Positions 55,218 to 61,670 of a stretch of 64,000 nucleotides of DNA are shown here, piece after piece. The position numbers were made by a program, and so were the translations under genes. The stretch is from Devosia crocina (GTDB lineage: Bacteria > Pseudomonadota > Alphaproteobacteria > Rhizobiales > Devosiaceae): assembly GCF_900116545.1 (NCBI RefSeq), contig NZ_FPCK01000001.1, forward strand, positions 1,860,001 through 1,924,000, written 5' to 3'. Under the pieces are notes generated by a model. It was not told where the DNA came from. It searched no databases and worked only from the letters and a program-made list of their open reading frames with translations. Position 1 is the stretch's first letter; every line of letters begins with the position of its first letter.

Positions 55218-55294
55218 GGTCCCGTAGCTCAGCTGGATAGAGCAGCAGCCTTCTAAGCTGTTGGTCACAGGTTCGAATCCTGTCGGGATCGCCA
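55218..55294 (+). tRNA. tRNA-Arg (TCT anticodon), probable prophage attachment site
   Basis: The 77-nt cloverleaf has acceptor stem GGTCCCG/CGGGATC, encoded CCA, anticodon loop CTTCTAA giving TCT, and T arm AGGTTCGAATCCT. Phage-type genes begin right after its 3' end, the usual arrangement for integration into a tRNA gene. The opposite attachment copy is outside the window. Confidence 0.96.
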
Positions 55295-55340
55295 CCCTCT
55301 CTTTGCGCCGCTGATTTTGCTGTTCTTTTTCAGGGTTTTT

Positions 55341-55374
55341 GTCTCACTTTCTTCAACCCCATCGAAAGTGAGAC
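55341..55374. repeat. 11-bp inverted repeat at the prophage edge
   Basis: GTCTCACTTTC (55341-55351) and GAAAGTGAGAC (55364-55374) are perfect complements across a 12-nt spacer. The right arm also forms a second palindrome, AAAGTG-AGA-CACTTT, with the following bases. It sits 47 bp from the tRNA-Arg 3' end. It could be a terminator, a repressor site or an arm-type integrase site. Confidence 0.7.
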
Positions 55375-55394
55375 ACTTTTGTTCGGCGCACGTT

Positions 55395-55724
55395 CTACCG
55401 CGCGCCCGGCCCACCATACATCTCCCACTTCCAAACCTGCACCGATCGCTTGCCTGCCGGACGGCGCAACCGCAGCTTGCCTACGTCGATGCTGGTTGGG
55501 AAATAGTGCTGCACGCGCATATAGCCGCTGACCCGGCAGCGTCCGCACCGCTGCGGCGGCTCAAAAGCCTTCATCTCCGGCCCCCAGATATCGACCACAT
55601 CGCTGGCGAGGAACGCGGTCTCGTTTCGGCAATAGTTGCACCGGTAGATGAGCACCCAGCCATCTTCGGCCAGGTGCTTGAGGCGCACGGCGTCCAACCG
55701 GCGCCGGCTGGGCGTCATGCTCAT
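55395..55724 (-). CDS. Small zinc-ribbon-like phage protein
   Basis: I do not recognise this 109-aa protein by name. It contains two Cys pairs, CNYC near residue 29 and CGRC near 60, which together could bind one zinc ion. The rest is basic (PSRRRLDAVRLKHLAEDGW, RPAGKRSVQVWKW). The ATG at 55724 overlaps the stop of the 54-aa gene (ATGA), so they are co-translated. Possible roles include nucleic-acid binding in the phage. Confidence 0.65.
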   Translation of the reverse strand: MSMTPSRRRLDAVRLKHLAEDGWVLIYRCNYCRNETAFLASDVVDIWGPEMKAFEPPQRCGRCRVSGYMRVQHYFPTSIDVGKLRLRRPAGKRSVQVWKWEMYGGPGAR

Positions 55725-55885
55725 TTCTTGATGCGCTTGCCCGCAGCTTCCGAAGCGAGAGCCGCCTTGACCTTGTTGAGATCGATGCCGGTCAGAGTGG
55801 CAATGTCCTTTTCGGACAGATAGGCGTGCGTGGCCTTGAGACGGCGCACCTGGACTGCCGGCGATACCTTGATTGCGATGCTCAT
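55721..55885 (-). CDS. 54-aa helix-turn-helix-like phage protein
   Basis: This short gene starts at ATG 55885, with AGGAG seven bases upstream. The product begins MSIAIKVSPAVQVRRLKATH and contains LTGIDLNKVKAALASEA, which looks like a small helix-turn-helix or homeodomain-like unit, with a basic tail GKRIKK. Its stop overlaps the start of the zinc-ribbon gene. I could not name the family. Confidence 0.6.
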   Translation of the reverse strand: MSIAIKVSPAVQVRRLKATHAYLSEKDIATLTGIDLNKVKAALASEAAGKRIKK

Positions 55886-55973
55886 GGGCCTGTTCTCCTA
55901 CGCGAAGCAATGAGAACAGACAAAGAACAAACAGGCCCAGAGAGTCAATCGGGGTTTTCCGAATGTGATCGCC

Positions 55974-56324
55974 TCACCCCCGATCCTTCAGTTGCCGCTG
56001 CACCTCTTCGGCAATCTCCTTTTCCCGGCGCGCCTCCTCAATCTGCTGCTCGAGGATGTCAGCCAGCCTGCTGATTTCCTTGGCCGTGGCCTCGAGGTGC
56101 AGGTTCGTGCGAATCTGCTGCTGTATCTGCAACCCAGCCTGCTCGATTAGCTCTTTGACCGGCCCCATGTCGGCGAGCTGACCGGCAACAGCGAACTCCT
56201 TGGTTTCAGGCTTTGGCTTCTTGCCGAACACATAATGATAGGCTGTGAAGATTGCGACGGCCGTCATGAAGAGGAACGTGCCGATAGCCTGTAGATTGGG
56301 GTCAAGCCCTTCGATCACTGGCAC
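55974..56324 (-). CDS. Single-TM coiled-coil phage protein
   Basis: The 116-aa protein has one N-terminal transmembrane helix (AIGTFLFMTAVAIFTAYHYVF, residues ~13-33) and a long C-terminal coiled coil from about residue 58 (VKELIEQAGLQIQQQI to the end). Its place in a lysis block suggests a spanin-like or holin-associated role, but no lipobox partner is seen. It overlaps the 56302-56763 gene by 23 bp. Confidence 0.65.
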   Translation of the reverse strand: MPVIEGLDPNLQAIGTFLFMTAVAIFTAYHYVFGKKPKPETKEFAVAGQLADMGPVKELIEQAGLQIQQQIRTNLHLEATAKEISRLADILEQQIEEARREKEIAEEVQRQLKDRG

Positions 56325-56763
56325 GTGCGGATCGCCTTTCTTCGCCGATGTCCCGCCAGGCGTTCCTGACGCACCAAATACTTAGGAAGAGCGGCAATGG
56401 GTAAATGCCGGAGCCGGAGGTTTGCACCGCCGAAACCGACATCACGACTTGCCACCAAACGAAGACGGCGCCGAGGGCAGCAAGCCCCCGAACCAGAGGC
56501 GAATACCGCGAATAGGCGGTTTCAGAGAACGTGCCATTGACAGTCAAGGCCACGAGCCAGAAGCCGCCAGCAAGCATGCAGAGGACGCCCCAAGTGTCTT
56601 CTGTGGTGATCCTAAGCATCCCCGCCCAAGCGGCCTCATTTGTCCAAGCCTTACCAGGCTGGGCCAAGGTCCAGCCCCAATACATACCTGTCGCTGCCAT
56701 AGCCCATTCAACGACGCGCTCGTCGAAGTGCTTTTGGATGCCGGTGACGACGCGGATAAACAT
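56302..56763 (-). CDS. Four-TM phage membrane protein
   Basis: The 153-aa protein has three to four hydrophobic segments (for example TWGVLCMLAGGFWLVALTV and GLAALGAVFVWWQVVMSVS), and a charged C-terminal tail (RDIGEERRSARASDRR). Its position next to other small membrane proteins and the muramidase suggests a holin-type role. I do not recognise the family. The start lies 3 bp after the stop of the next gene upstream. Confidence 0.65.
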   Translation of the reverse strand: MFIRVVTGIQKHFDERVVEWAMAATGMYWGWTLAQPGKAWTNEAAWAGMLRITTEDTWGVLCMLAGGFWLVALTVNGTFSETAYSRYSPLVRGLAALGAVFVWWQVVMSVSAVQTSGSGIYPLPLFLSIWCVRNAWRDIGEERRSARASDRRA

Positions 56764-56766
56764 GCG

Positions 56767-57186
56767 TCAGCTTCCTTGCGGCGCGCGGCCGATGAGCGTG
56801 TCACCGTTCGGCAGAACCGTGCCGATCGGAAGCGGCAGTTTGGGCACAACCAGGTCGCGGAGCCGATCAGACATGCGGTCGAGGCCAAAATGGCGCAGCG
56901 CCTCGGGCACGGAATCCCGCACGTACTGACCAGCAGTTTCCGTGATGACTTCGCGATAGGTGGTGGTGATATCCGCAGCAGTCGCTTGGGGCCGCTGGCG
57001 CAAGACTTCCTGGATGGCGAAACGCACACCATTCTCAAGCGCCGATTGGAGCGCTTCGCGGTGCTTCGCCTCGATCTGCCGCCCGGTCCACTGCTGATAC
57101 CGGGCAGCGATCCAGAGGGCGAAAGGCGCGATGACAAATGGCACCAGAAGGTGCTCGATAAGGACGTTGATCAGTTGCTGGGACAT
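56767..57186 (-). CDS. Phage protein with N-terminal TM helix
   Basis: The 139-aa protein begins MSQQLINVLIEHLLVPFVIA and has one hydrophobic helix near residues 10-27, followed by a soluble alpha-helical region. The start ATG at 57186 has GGAGG in good position; the frame is open far upstream, which I reject. It is directly preceded by the muramidase terminator. A holin or holin-accessory role is possible but unproven. Confidence 0.65.
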   Translation of the reverse strand: MSQQLINVLIEHLLVPFVIAPFALWIAARYQQWTGRQIEAKHREALQSALENGVRFAIQEVLRQRPQATAADITTTYREVITETAGQYVRDSVPEALRHFGLDRMSDRLRDLVVPKLPLPIGTVLPNGDTLIGRAPQGS

Positions 57187-57201
57187 GGTGCCTCCGGGCA
57201 C

Positions 57202-57223
57202 AAAAAAGCCGCCCTTTGGCGGC
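57202..57223 (-). terminator. Terminator after the GH108 muramidase gene
   Basis: The stem GCCGCC-CTTT-GGCGGC (57208-57223) is followed on the minus strand by TTTTTTG. It lies 28 bp past the muramidase stop. Confidence 0.85.
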
Positions 57224-57251
57224 GGATGACGAACAGTGATGATCGGAGCGG

Positions 57252-57992
57252 TCAGAGCGCTGCGGCTTCGCGCCTGTAGGCCTCGGCCTGCTGCTGGTTG
57301 ACCTTGGCGCGCGAGGCGAGGACGAAGACGACAGCAACGGCGATGATCACCAGACCGACAACGATCCAGCCATTGGCGAAAACCTGATCGGTGCCAACCG
57401 CCCCTGCCCCGCCAGCGCCAGCAGCGCCGGCCGCGCCAGTCTGTTTCCCAGCCGTAGCCTTGGACTTGTCGGCCTCGTCCTCGAGCTGCTGCTTGACCAC
57501 GTGCGGATCGCTCGTCGCGGCTAGCGCCCAGGCAACGCCCTTGGCCTGAATATCGGCAATGCGATTGCCCCAGCCTTTGCCGAACACCTTCCATGTGTTG
57601 AGCGACTGCACAAAGCCAAGGCGCTGTCGGCAGATATTCTTCACGGTCTGGGCGTGGTCGTCTTTCGGGTCGAGCCCGGCCATCAGCCATTTGCGGCCGC
57701 GCGAGACGCCGGAGTTGACCGCGGCGTCATAGGTCGCGAGATCGACGCCCACGGCCAGCGTAGGGCCGCCCGCCGGCTTCCAGTACTGGTCGAAGTAGAT
57801 CTCTTCCGCTTCGGCCCGGCTGATGTTGCGGACTGGCTTGGCGCCCTGCCCCTTGCTGCGGAGCCAGGCGTGATAGACGGCCTCGGTGATGCCGTACATC
57901 GTCTTGCCGCCAGGGTCAGCAGCATGGTTCGACCAGCCTCCTTCCCATTTCGCGGTGACGGCATGACACCGGGCGAACTTAGCATCGGCCAT
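57252..57992 (-). CDS. GH108 N-acetylmuramidase endolysin with C-terminal membrane anchor
   Basis: Phage-type peptidoglycan hydrolase (246 aa). The catalytic glutamate is E17 in KWEGGWSNH, followed by DPGGKTMYGIT at 26-36, which is typical of GH108. The C-terminal part holds the PG_binding_3-like helical domain with NSGVSRGRKWL. After an Ala/Gly-rich linker (GAAGAAGAGGAGAVG) comes a transmembrane helix near residues 208-227 and a basic cytoplasmic-like tail. There is no N-terminal signal. The tail anchor is less usual than N-terminal SAR anchors. It heads the lysis block. Confidence 0.9.
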   Translation of the reverse strand: MADAKFARCHAVTAKWEGGWSNHAADPGGKTMYGITEAVYHAWLRSKGQGAKPVRNISRAEAEEIYFDQYWKPAGGPTLAVGVDLATYDAAVNSGVSRGRKWLMAGLDPKDDHAQTVKNICRQRLGFVQSLNTWKVFGKGWGNRIADIQAKGVAWALAATSDPHVVKQQLEDEADKSKATAGKQTGAAGAAGAGGAGAVGTDQVFANGWIVVGLVIIAVAVVFVLASRAKVNQQQAEAYRREAAAL

Positions 57993-58081
57993 ATCGGCCT
58001 CCTGTGATAAGAATTAGCGAAACGTTGCGCCCGACGGCTCTAAGAGCCGTTCTGGCATCGTCATGCGTCGGGGATGAAGAG

Positions 58082-58630
58082 ATGGACGAACACTCGGAAC
58101 TGCGGGCTGAACTGGACGCCATTGGCGTAATAGAGCAGCCCTATCAAGCGTTCGCTTTGGTAGGCTTCTACATGTCGATGTTCGCAGCAATGGAAATGTC
58201 ACTGAACGAACTGCTTGGCCAACTCATGCGCATCACGTGGCCACAACAGCGCATCGTCGTGGCGAACATGGATCTAGCGCAGAAGGTGCATACTGCGAGG
58301 GCACTGCTGCGAGAGACCCAGCTATCGCGAGAGCAACAAGACGCGGGTCACAGTGCGCTAAATGACTTGCTCAACAAAGTTGCCAAAGAGCGCAACATGA
58401 TCGCTCACGGGCACATCTTCGGACATGGCGATGATCACGGCGGCGCCATCATCGCAACGTGGCGCGCTCAAGGAAGACTGGAGGACAAAAACCTCATTCT
58501 GACTACAGACGTTGCGTTCGACAGCATCGCCAAACTCTTCTCAATTGCTCATGTTCTGAACAATCTAGCCGAGCTAGTGAAGATCCACCCCGCTAATCTT
58601 GAAGCAGCGGCGGCAGCATACACAGATTAA
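58082..58630 (+). CDS. HEPN-like protein with RX4H motif (phage cargo)
   Basis: The 182-aa helical protein begins MDEHSELRAELDAIG at the ATG at 58082, with GGGGATGAAGAG upstream; the frame is open to 58004. It contains KERNMIAHGHI with R104 and H109, matching the RX4-6H motif of HEPN domains, many of which are ribonucleases in defence or toxin systems. An upstream helix FYMSMFAAMEMSLNELLGQL also fits the HEPN fold. It is on the strand opposite to its neighbours, which marks it as a likely moron. No nucleotidyltransferase (MNT) partner is adjacent. Function is inferred from one motif. Confidence 0.6.
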   Translation: MDEHSELRAELDAIGVIEQPYQAFALVGFYMSMFAAMEMSLNELLGQLMRITWPQQRIVVANMDLAQKVHTARALLRETQLSREQQDAGHSALNDLLNKVAKERNMIAHGHIFGHGDDHGGAIIATWRAQGRLEDKNLILTTDVAFDSIAKLFSIAHVLNNLAELVKIHPANLEAAAAAYTD

Positions 58631-58668
58631 CGCCGCTTCGGCCCGAACCAGTAGAGCAGCAGCCCCAC

Positions 58669-58908
58669 CTAGAGCGCCGCTACATCAGCGGCAAGGATCT
58701 GCAAGGCCCGCCGTGCCAGGCGCTGCCGCAGCGCGCCGCGGGCTTCTTCGTCGTCATATTCGTCCTGAAAGGACACGGTTGCGGCAGCGGCCGGTGAGAG
58801 CGTGATCGTGATGCCCACCTGGATCTTCACCTTGCCGTCCTGCTCGGACAGTTCGTGAATGCCGAAGTTGGAAAAGCGGCTCATGTCGAGTTCTTTGGTC
58901 TTGGCCAT
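58669..58908 (-). CDS. Small phage hypothetical protein
   Basis: The 79-aa protein begins MAKTKELDMSRFSNFGIHEL and ends in a basic-hydrophobic helix. The predicted middle part (KVKIQVGITITLSPAAAATV) is beta-rich. Start ATG 58908 has AGGAGG-like CCTGA-complement upstream (GGAGGCCTGAC on the minus strand). I do not recognise the family. It is between the HEPN-like and muramidase genes on the same strand as the phage lysis block. Confidence 0.55.
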   Translation of the reverse strand: MAKTKELDMSRFSNFGIHELSEQDGKVKIQVGITITLSPAAAATVSFQDEYDDEEARGALRQRLARRALQILAADVAAL

Positions 58909-59051
58909 GTCAGGCCTCCTATCGGTGATGAAAAGGTAGAAGCATTGCTAAGTTGATGCCTCGAGACTGACGGTTCAGATTAACCCGGCGTCATCCAGAC
59001 CACTGTTATGGATCGCACATAGTCTTACGGGACAGCTTGGGGGTAATCCGC

Positions 59052-60059
59052 GTGTCAGCAGCGCTCAACGTTCAGAAAATCTACATCGCCTTTTTCAACC
59101 GACCAGCCGATGCCGAAGGCGTTGAATACTGGGCAGCCCGCATCGAAGCCGGCGTTTCCCTGGGAGCAGTGGCTAGCTCCTTTGTCGACTCGCCCGAGTT
59201 CAAGGCGCTCTATGCCGGCAGCACCAATGCCGAGATCATCACCTCTGTGTATCGCAATCTCTTTGGCCGTGAGCCTGATGCCGAGGGACTGGCCTACTGG
59301 GAAGGCGTGCTCGATCGCGGGCAGATCGATGCTGGCATGCTTGCCTACGAAGTGCTCATGGGCGCTGGCCCGGCAGACCGCGTGATCGTTGAGAACAAGA
59401 CCAACGCTGCCGCCGCCTTCACAGCCGAAATGCCGGCCGGCTCAGGAATGTATGACGGCGATGCCTTGGTTGCCGCTCGCGAATGGCTGAAGACCATCGA
59501 CGACAAGCCGTACGACCCTCTCGACCTGGAGAAGCAAATCGAGGACATGTTCGGCATGCCTCCGAATGATGATGACGTCGTTGTCTTCCCCGACGTGCCC
59601 CCGCCGCCAGCCAAGTACACTTTTGATCTCGGAAACTGGCAGCTCTTCTTGGGCGGCAAGTACAACCTCGTCGAGATCCCGAACTTCAATGCGCATGAGC
59701 ACGGCATTCGGATTAACACAATGAACGACGCCACCTTCGTGCACCCGGAAGAGGTATTTTACTCTTCTTATGGCTTGATGACGGGCGATGACGCGATGTG
59801 GCGAGCAGTCTTGCTCAATCAGTGGAAGGCCGGTGATGGCAAACCACTACCCGGCAACGGCGTTGCAGTGTTCTCGTACGTGGACGAAAAGATTGGTGAG
59901 CGCACCTTCATATTCGTTGATGACGGGACCGGTCTTGGCGCCAATGGGCCTGGAAGCGCCTCCCTCAATCTGACGACCGATCTTCTGATCGAGATCACCG
60001 GATACGAACAACTCGACATCGTTGGCAATCGCGTCGGAAACCTTTTCTTTTATGACTGA
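59052..60059 (+). CDS. DUF4214 protein with C-terminal beta-rich domain (phage cargo)
   Basis: The 335-aa protein has an N-terminal double DUF4214 unit (VQKIYIAFFNRPADAEGVEY near residue 7 and VYRNLFGREPDAEGLAYWE near 70). A Pro-rich linker VFPDVPPPPAKY follows, then a ~145-residue C-terminal domain. Its end (FIFVDDGTG, LTTDLLIEITGY) recalls the terminal domain of some RTX/'bluetail' surface proteins. The start is GTG 59052, with GGGGG upstream. It is on the plus strand against the phage operon. It may be a surface or secreted protein carried by the phage. Confidence 0.7.
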   Translation: MSAALNVQKIYIAFFNRPADAEGVEYWAARIEAGVSLGAVASSFVDSPEFKALYAGSTNAEIITSVYRNLFGREPDAEGLAYWEGVLDRGQIDAGMLAYEVLMGAGPADRVIVENKTNAAAAFTAEMPAGSGMYDGDALVAAREWLKTIDDKPYDPLDLEKQIEDMFGMPPNDDDVVVFPDVPPPPAKYTFDLGNWQLFLGGKYNLVEIPNFNAHEHGIRINTMNDATFVHPEEVFYSSYGLMTGDDAMWRAVLLNQWKAGDGKPLPGNGVAVFSYVDEKIGERTFIFVDDGTGLGANGPGSASLNLTTDLLIEITGYEQLDIVGNRVGNLFFYD

Positions 60060-60088
60060 GGCGCACGCTTGGAAACCGAATAGATGGC

Positions 60089-60409
60089 TTGCCTGCCCGG
60101 TTCCGGGCCGGTAAGGGCGGTCGACGTTCGGAGTTCTGCCCCTTGCTTAGATGGACCGCCTTGCTGGCCAATGTTGCCGCCCTTGTGATTTTTCTCGTCG
60201 CCTTCGTAGGCTGGGTGATGGCTCCGCGTTCTGCAGTTGGGCAACTCGATTGGATGATTGCCGCGGCCATCGTGGCATTCATCGTTCTCAATCTGTTGGT
60301 GATCAGCCAGACGGCGGGCAACAACAGGGTATTTCGTCTTGTGAGCCTCTGGTTTGCAGCGAAAGAAGCCGAGCTTGAGGCGCGGGCTAAAACCAAGCCG
60401 GAAGCCTGA
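60089..60409 (+). CDS. Small membrane protein, two TM helices (phage cargo)
   Basis: The 106-aa protein has a basic N-terminus, two transmembrane helices (NVAALVIFLVAFVGWVM and WMIAAAIVAFIVLNLLVI) and a charged C-terminal helix (AAKEAELEARAKTKPEA). It follows the DUF4214 gene after 29 bp on the same strand, so both may be co-expressed. The start is uncertain (TTG 60089 or a later TTG). No family is recognised. Its stop abuts the convergent DUF4376 gene. Confidence 0.5.
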   Translation: MPARFRAGKGGRRSEFCPLLRWTALLANVAALVIFLVAFVGWVMAPRSAVGQLDWMIAAAIVAFIVLNLLVISQTAGNNRVFRLVSLWFAAKEAELEARAKTKPEA

Positions 60410-61033
60410 TCACCCCGGCCACCCCTCCCCGATCGCTGCCTCTGCATCATCCATTGCGGCATGGCTGTTTGCCGACTGGATGGCCTCGCTGATGGCCCGG
60501 GCGCGAGAGGCGCAAGCCTTGACGTGCTGGGTCACGATCACGCCCAAAGCGCACATGGTTGGTTCGTCGAGGTCGACCCAGACGCCGGGCTGGATCTCAT
60601 AGGGCACAGTGCCCAGCGTCGGATCGTTGGTGAAGGCGACGACGCCGCCGGTGATCTTCGCCTGCCCTTCCGCGTCGGTGCGGACATTCCAGCCCATGGC
60701 GGAAGTGCCACCCTTCTCCGCAGCATCCCAGCGCTGGCCGAGACGAGGCATCAGTTCCTCCCGCCGCTCTGCCAATGTCGGCTGGGGCTTGTTGACCAGC
60801 GTGTGGACGAACTTCACCTCTCCATCGATCCGTTGCACGGACTGGCCGGTGCTGATCTTGCCTTCAGGGATAGGATCGGCAGGTTCAGGGATGAACAGAC
60901 GGATCGCTGCCAGTTCTTCCACCATCCAAAGCCGGGCGTAATTTTGCCAGCCGGGATGTTGCTGCCCGTCGATATTTTGACCAGCATATCGGACGAACTG
61001 GTTCGGTGTTTCTTCGAAATAAAGCGCATTCAT
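60410..61033 (-). CDS. DUF4376 domain phage tail-associated protein
   Basis: The 207-aa protein ends with a DUF4376-like domain (residues ~88-207): LGQRWDAAEKGG, the aromatic WVDLDEPTMCALG segment, and a helical region ending AEAAIGEGWPG. DUF4376 proteins sit beside tail fibres in many phages and are thought to be part of, or chaperones for, the fibre. The N-terminal half is variable. It is 4 bp after the stop of the next tail gene, in the same operon. Confidence 0.75.
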   Translation of the reverse strand: MNALYFEETPNQFVRYAGQNIDGQQHPGWQNYARLWMVEELAAIRLFIPEPADPIPEGKISTGQSVQRIDGEVKFVHTLVNKPQPTLAERREELMPRLGQRWDAAEKGGTSAMGWNVRTDAEGQAKITGGVVAFTNDPTLGTVPYEIQPGVWVDLDEPTMCALGVIVTQHVKACASRARAISEAIQSANSHAAMDDAEAAIGEGWPG

Positions 61034-61037
61034 GTGT

Positions 61038-61670
61038 TCACCTGATTGAAATCAATCTTGCTGTTTTGTTTCCGCCCGTTGTTGCCCACTGGAAAGTTCG
61101 ATCACCTGTCGGGCCTGCCTGCGCTCTCGGTTCGTCCAAAACAGCAGCACGTGGCCCCAAGCCGCCCGCCCAAGACGTTCGCAATGTCATTTCAGGCGGC
61201 AAGGCGACAGGTTGCCCCGTACTAGCCCACGCCCAAAACCCGATGATTGCCCCCGGTTCGGTCAAGTTTATGCTTTTCGCAACCGACAATGCGGGAGTGC
61301 TCACCGTATCTTCACCCACAACGTCAATCATACTTGCGCCTCTATATGCAAGCATGATGCCTGTTTTTCGGGAGGTTCCGGTGGATGTGAAAAGGTATGA
61401 CGGCGGTTCATTATTGGTTGCAATTCGCGAAAACAACGATGAACCGGAAACACCAAAAAGTTTCATTTCCCAACCTTCAGGCGTGGGCGCGCCAAAGTTG
61501 GAACCTCCCGAAAGGACAATTGCAATCAGTAGATCGCCTTCAGAATATCCTTGAGGGATTTGCAGTGTCGGGCTTCCAGATGCAACGTTGGTTATGAAAG
61601 CGCCAACAAATTCCGGTCCGGAGTAACCTTTTCTGCCAATCAGCGGTTTTGGAAAACCCGGCAAAATCAT
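61038..61670 (-). CDS. Beta-rich phage tail-tip protein
   Basis: The 210-aa protein starts MILPGFPKPLIGRKGYSGPE at ATG 61670, overlapping the tail-fibre stop (ATGA). It is rich in short beta strands and glycine/serine/threonine (IVLSGGSNFGAPTPEGWEM, SGSSLFSRIATNNEP), and could be a receptor-binding or fibre-tip domain. Base composition is noticeably lower in GC than in the fibre gene, which suggests a recombined module. I do not recognise a named family. Confidence 0.65.
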   Translation of the reverse strand: MILPGFPKPLIGRKGYSGPEFVGAFITNVASGSPTLQIPQGYSEGDLLIAIVLSGGSNFGAPTPEGWEMKLFGVSGSSLFSRIATNNEPPSYLFTSTGTSRKTGIMLAYRGASMIDVVGEDTVSTPALSVAKSINLTEPGAIIGFWAWASTGQPVALPPEMTLRTSWAGGLGPRAAVLDEPRAQAGPTGDRTFQWATTGGNKTARLISIR

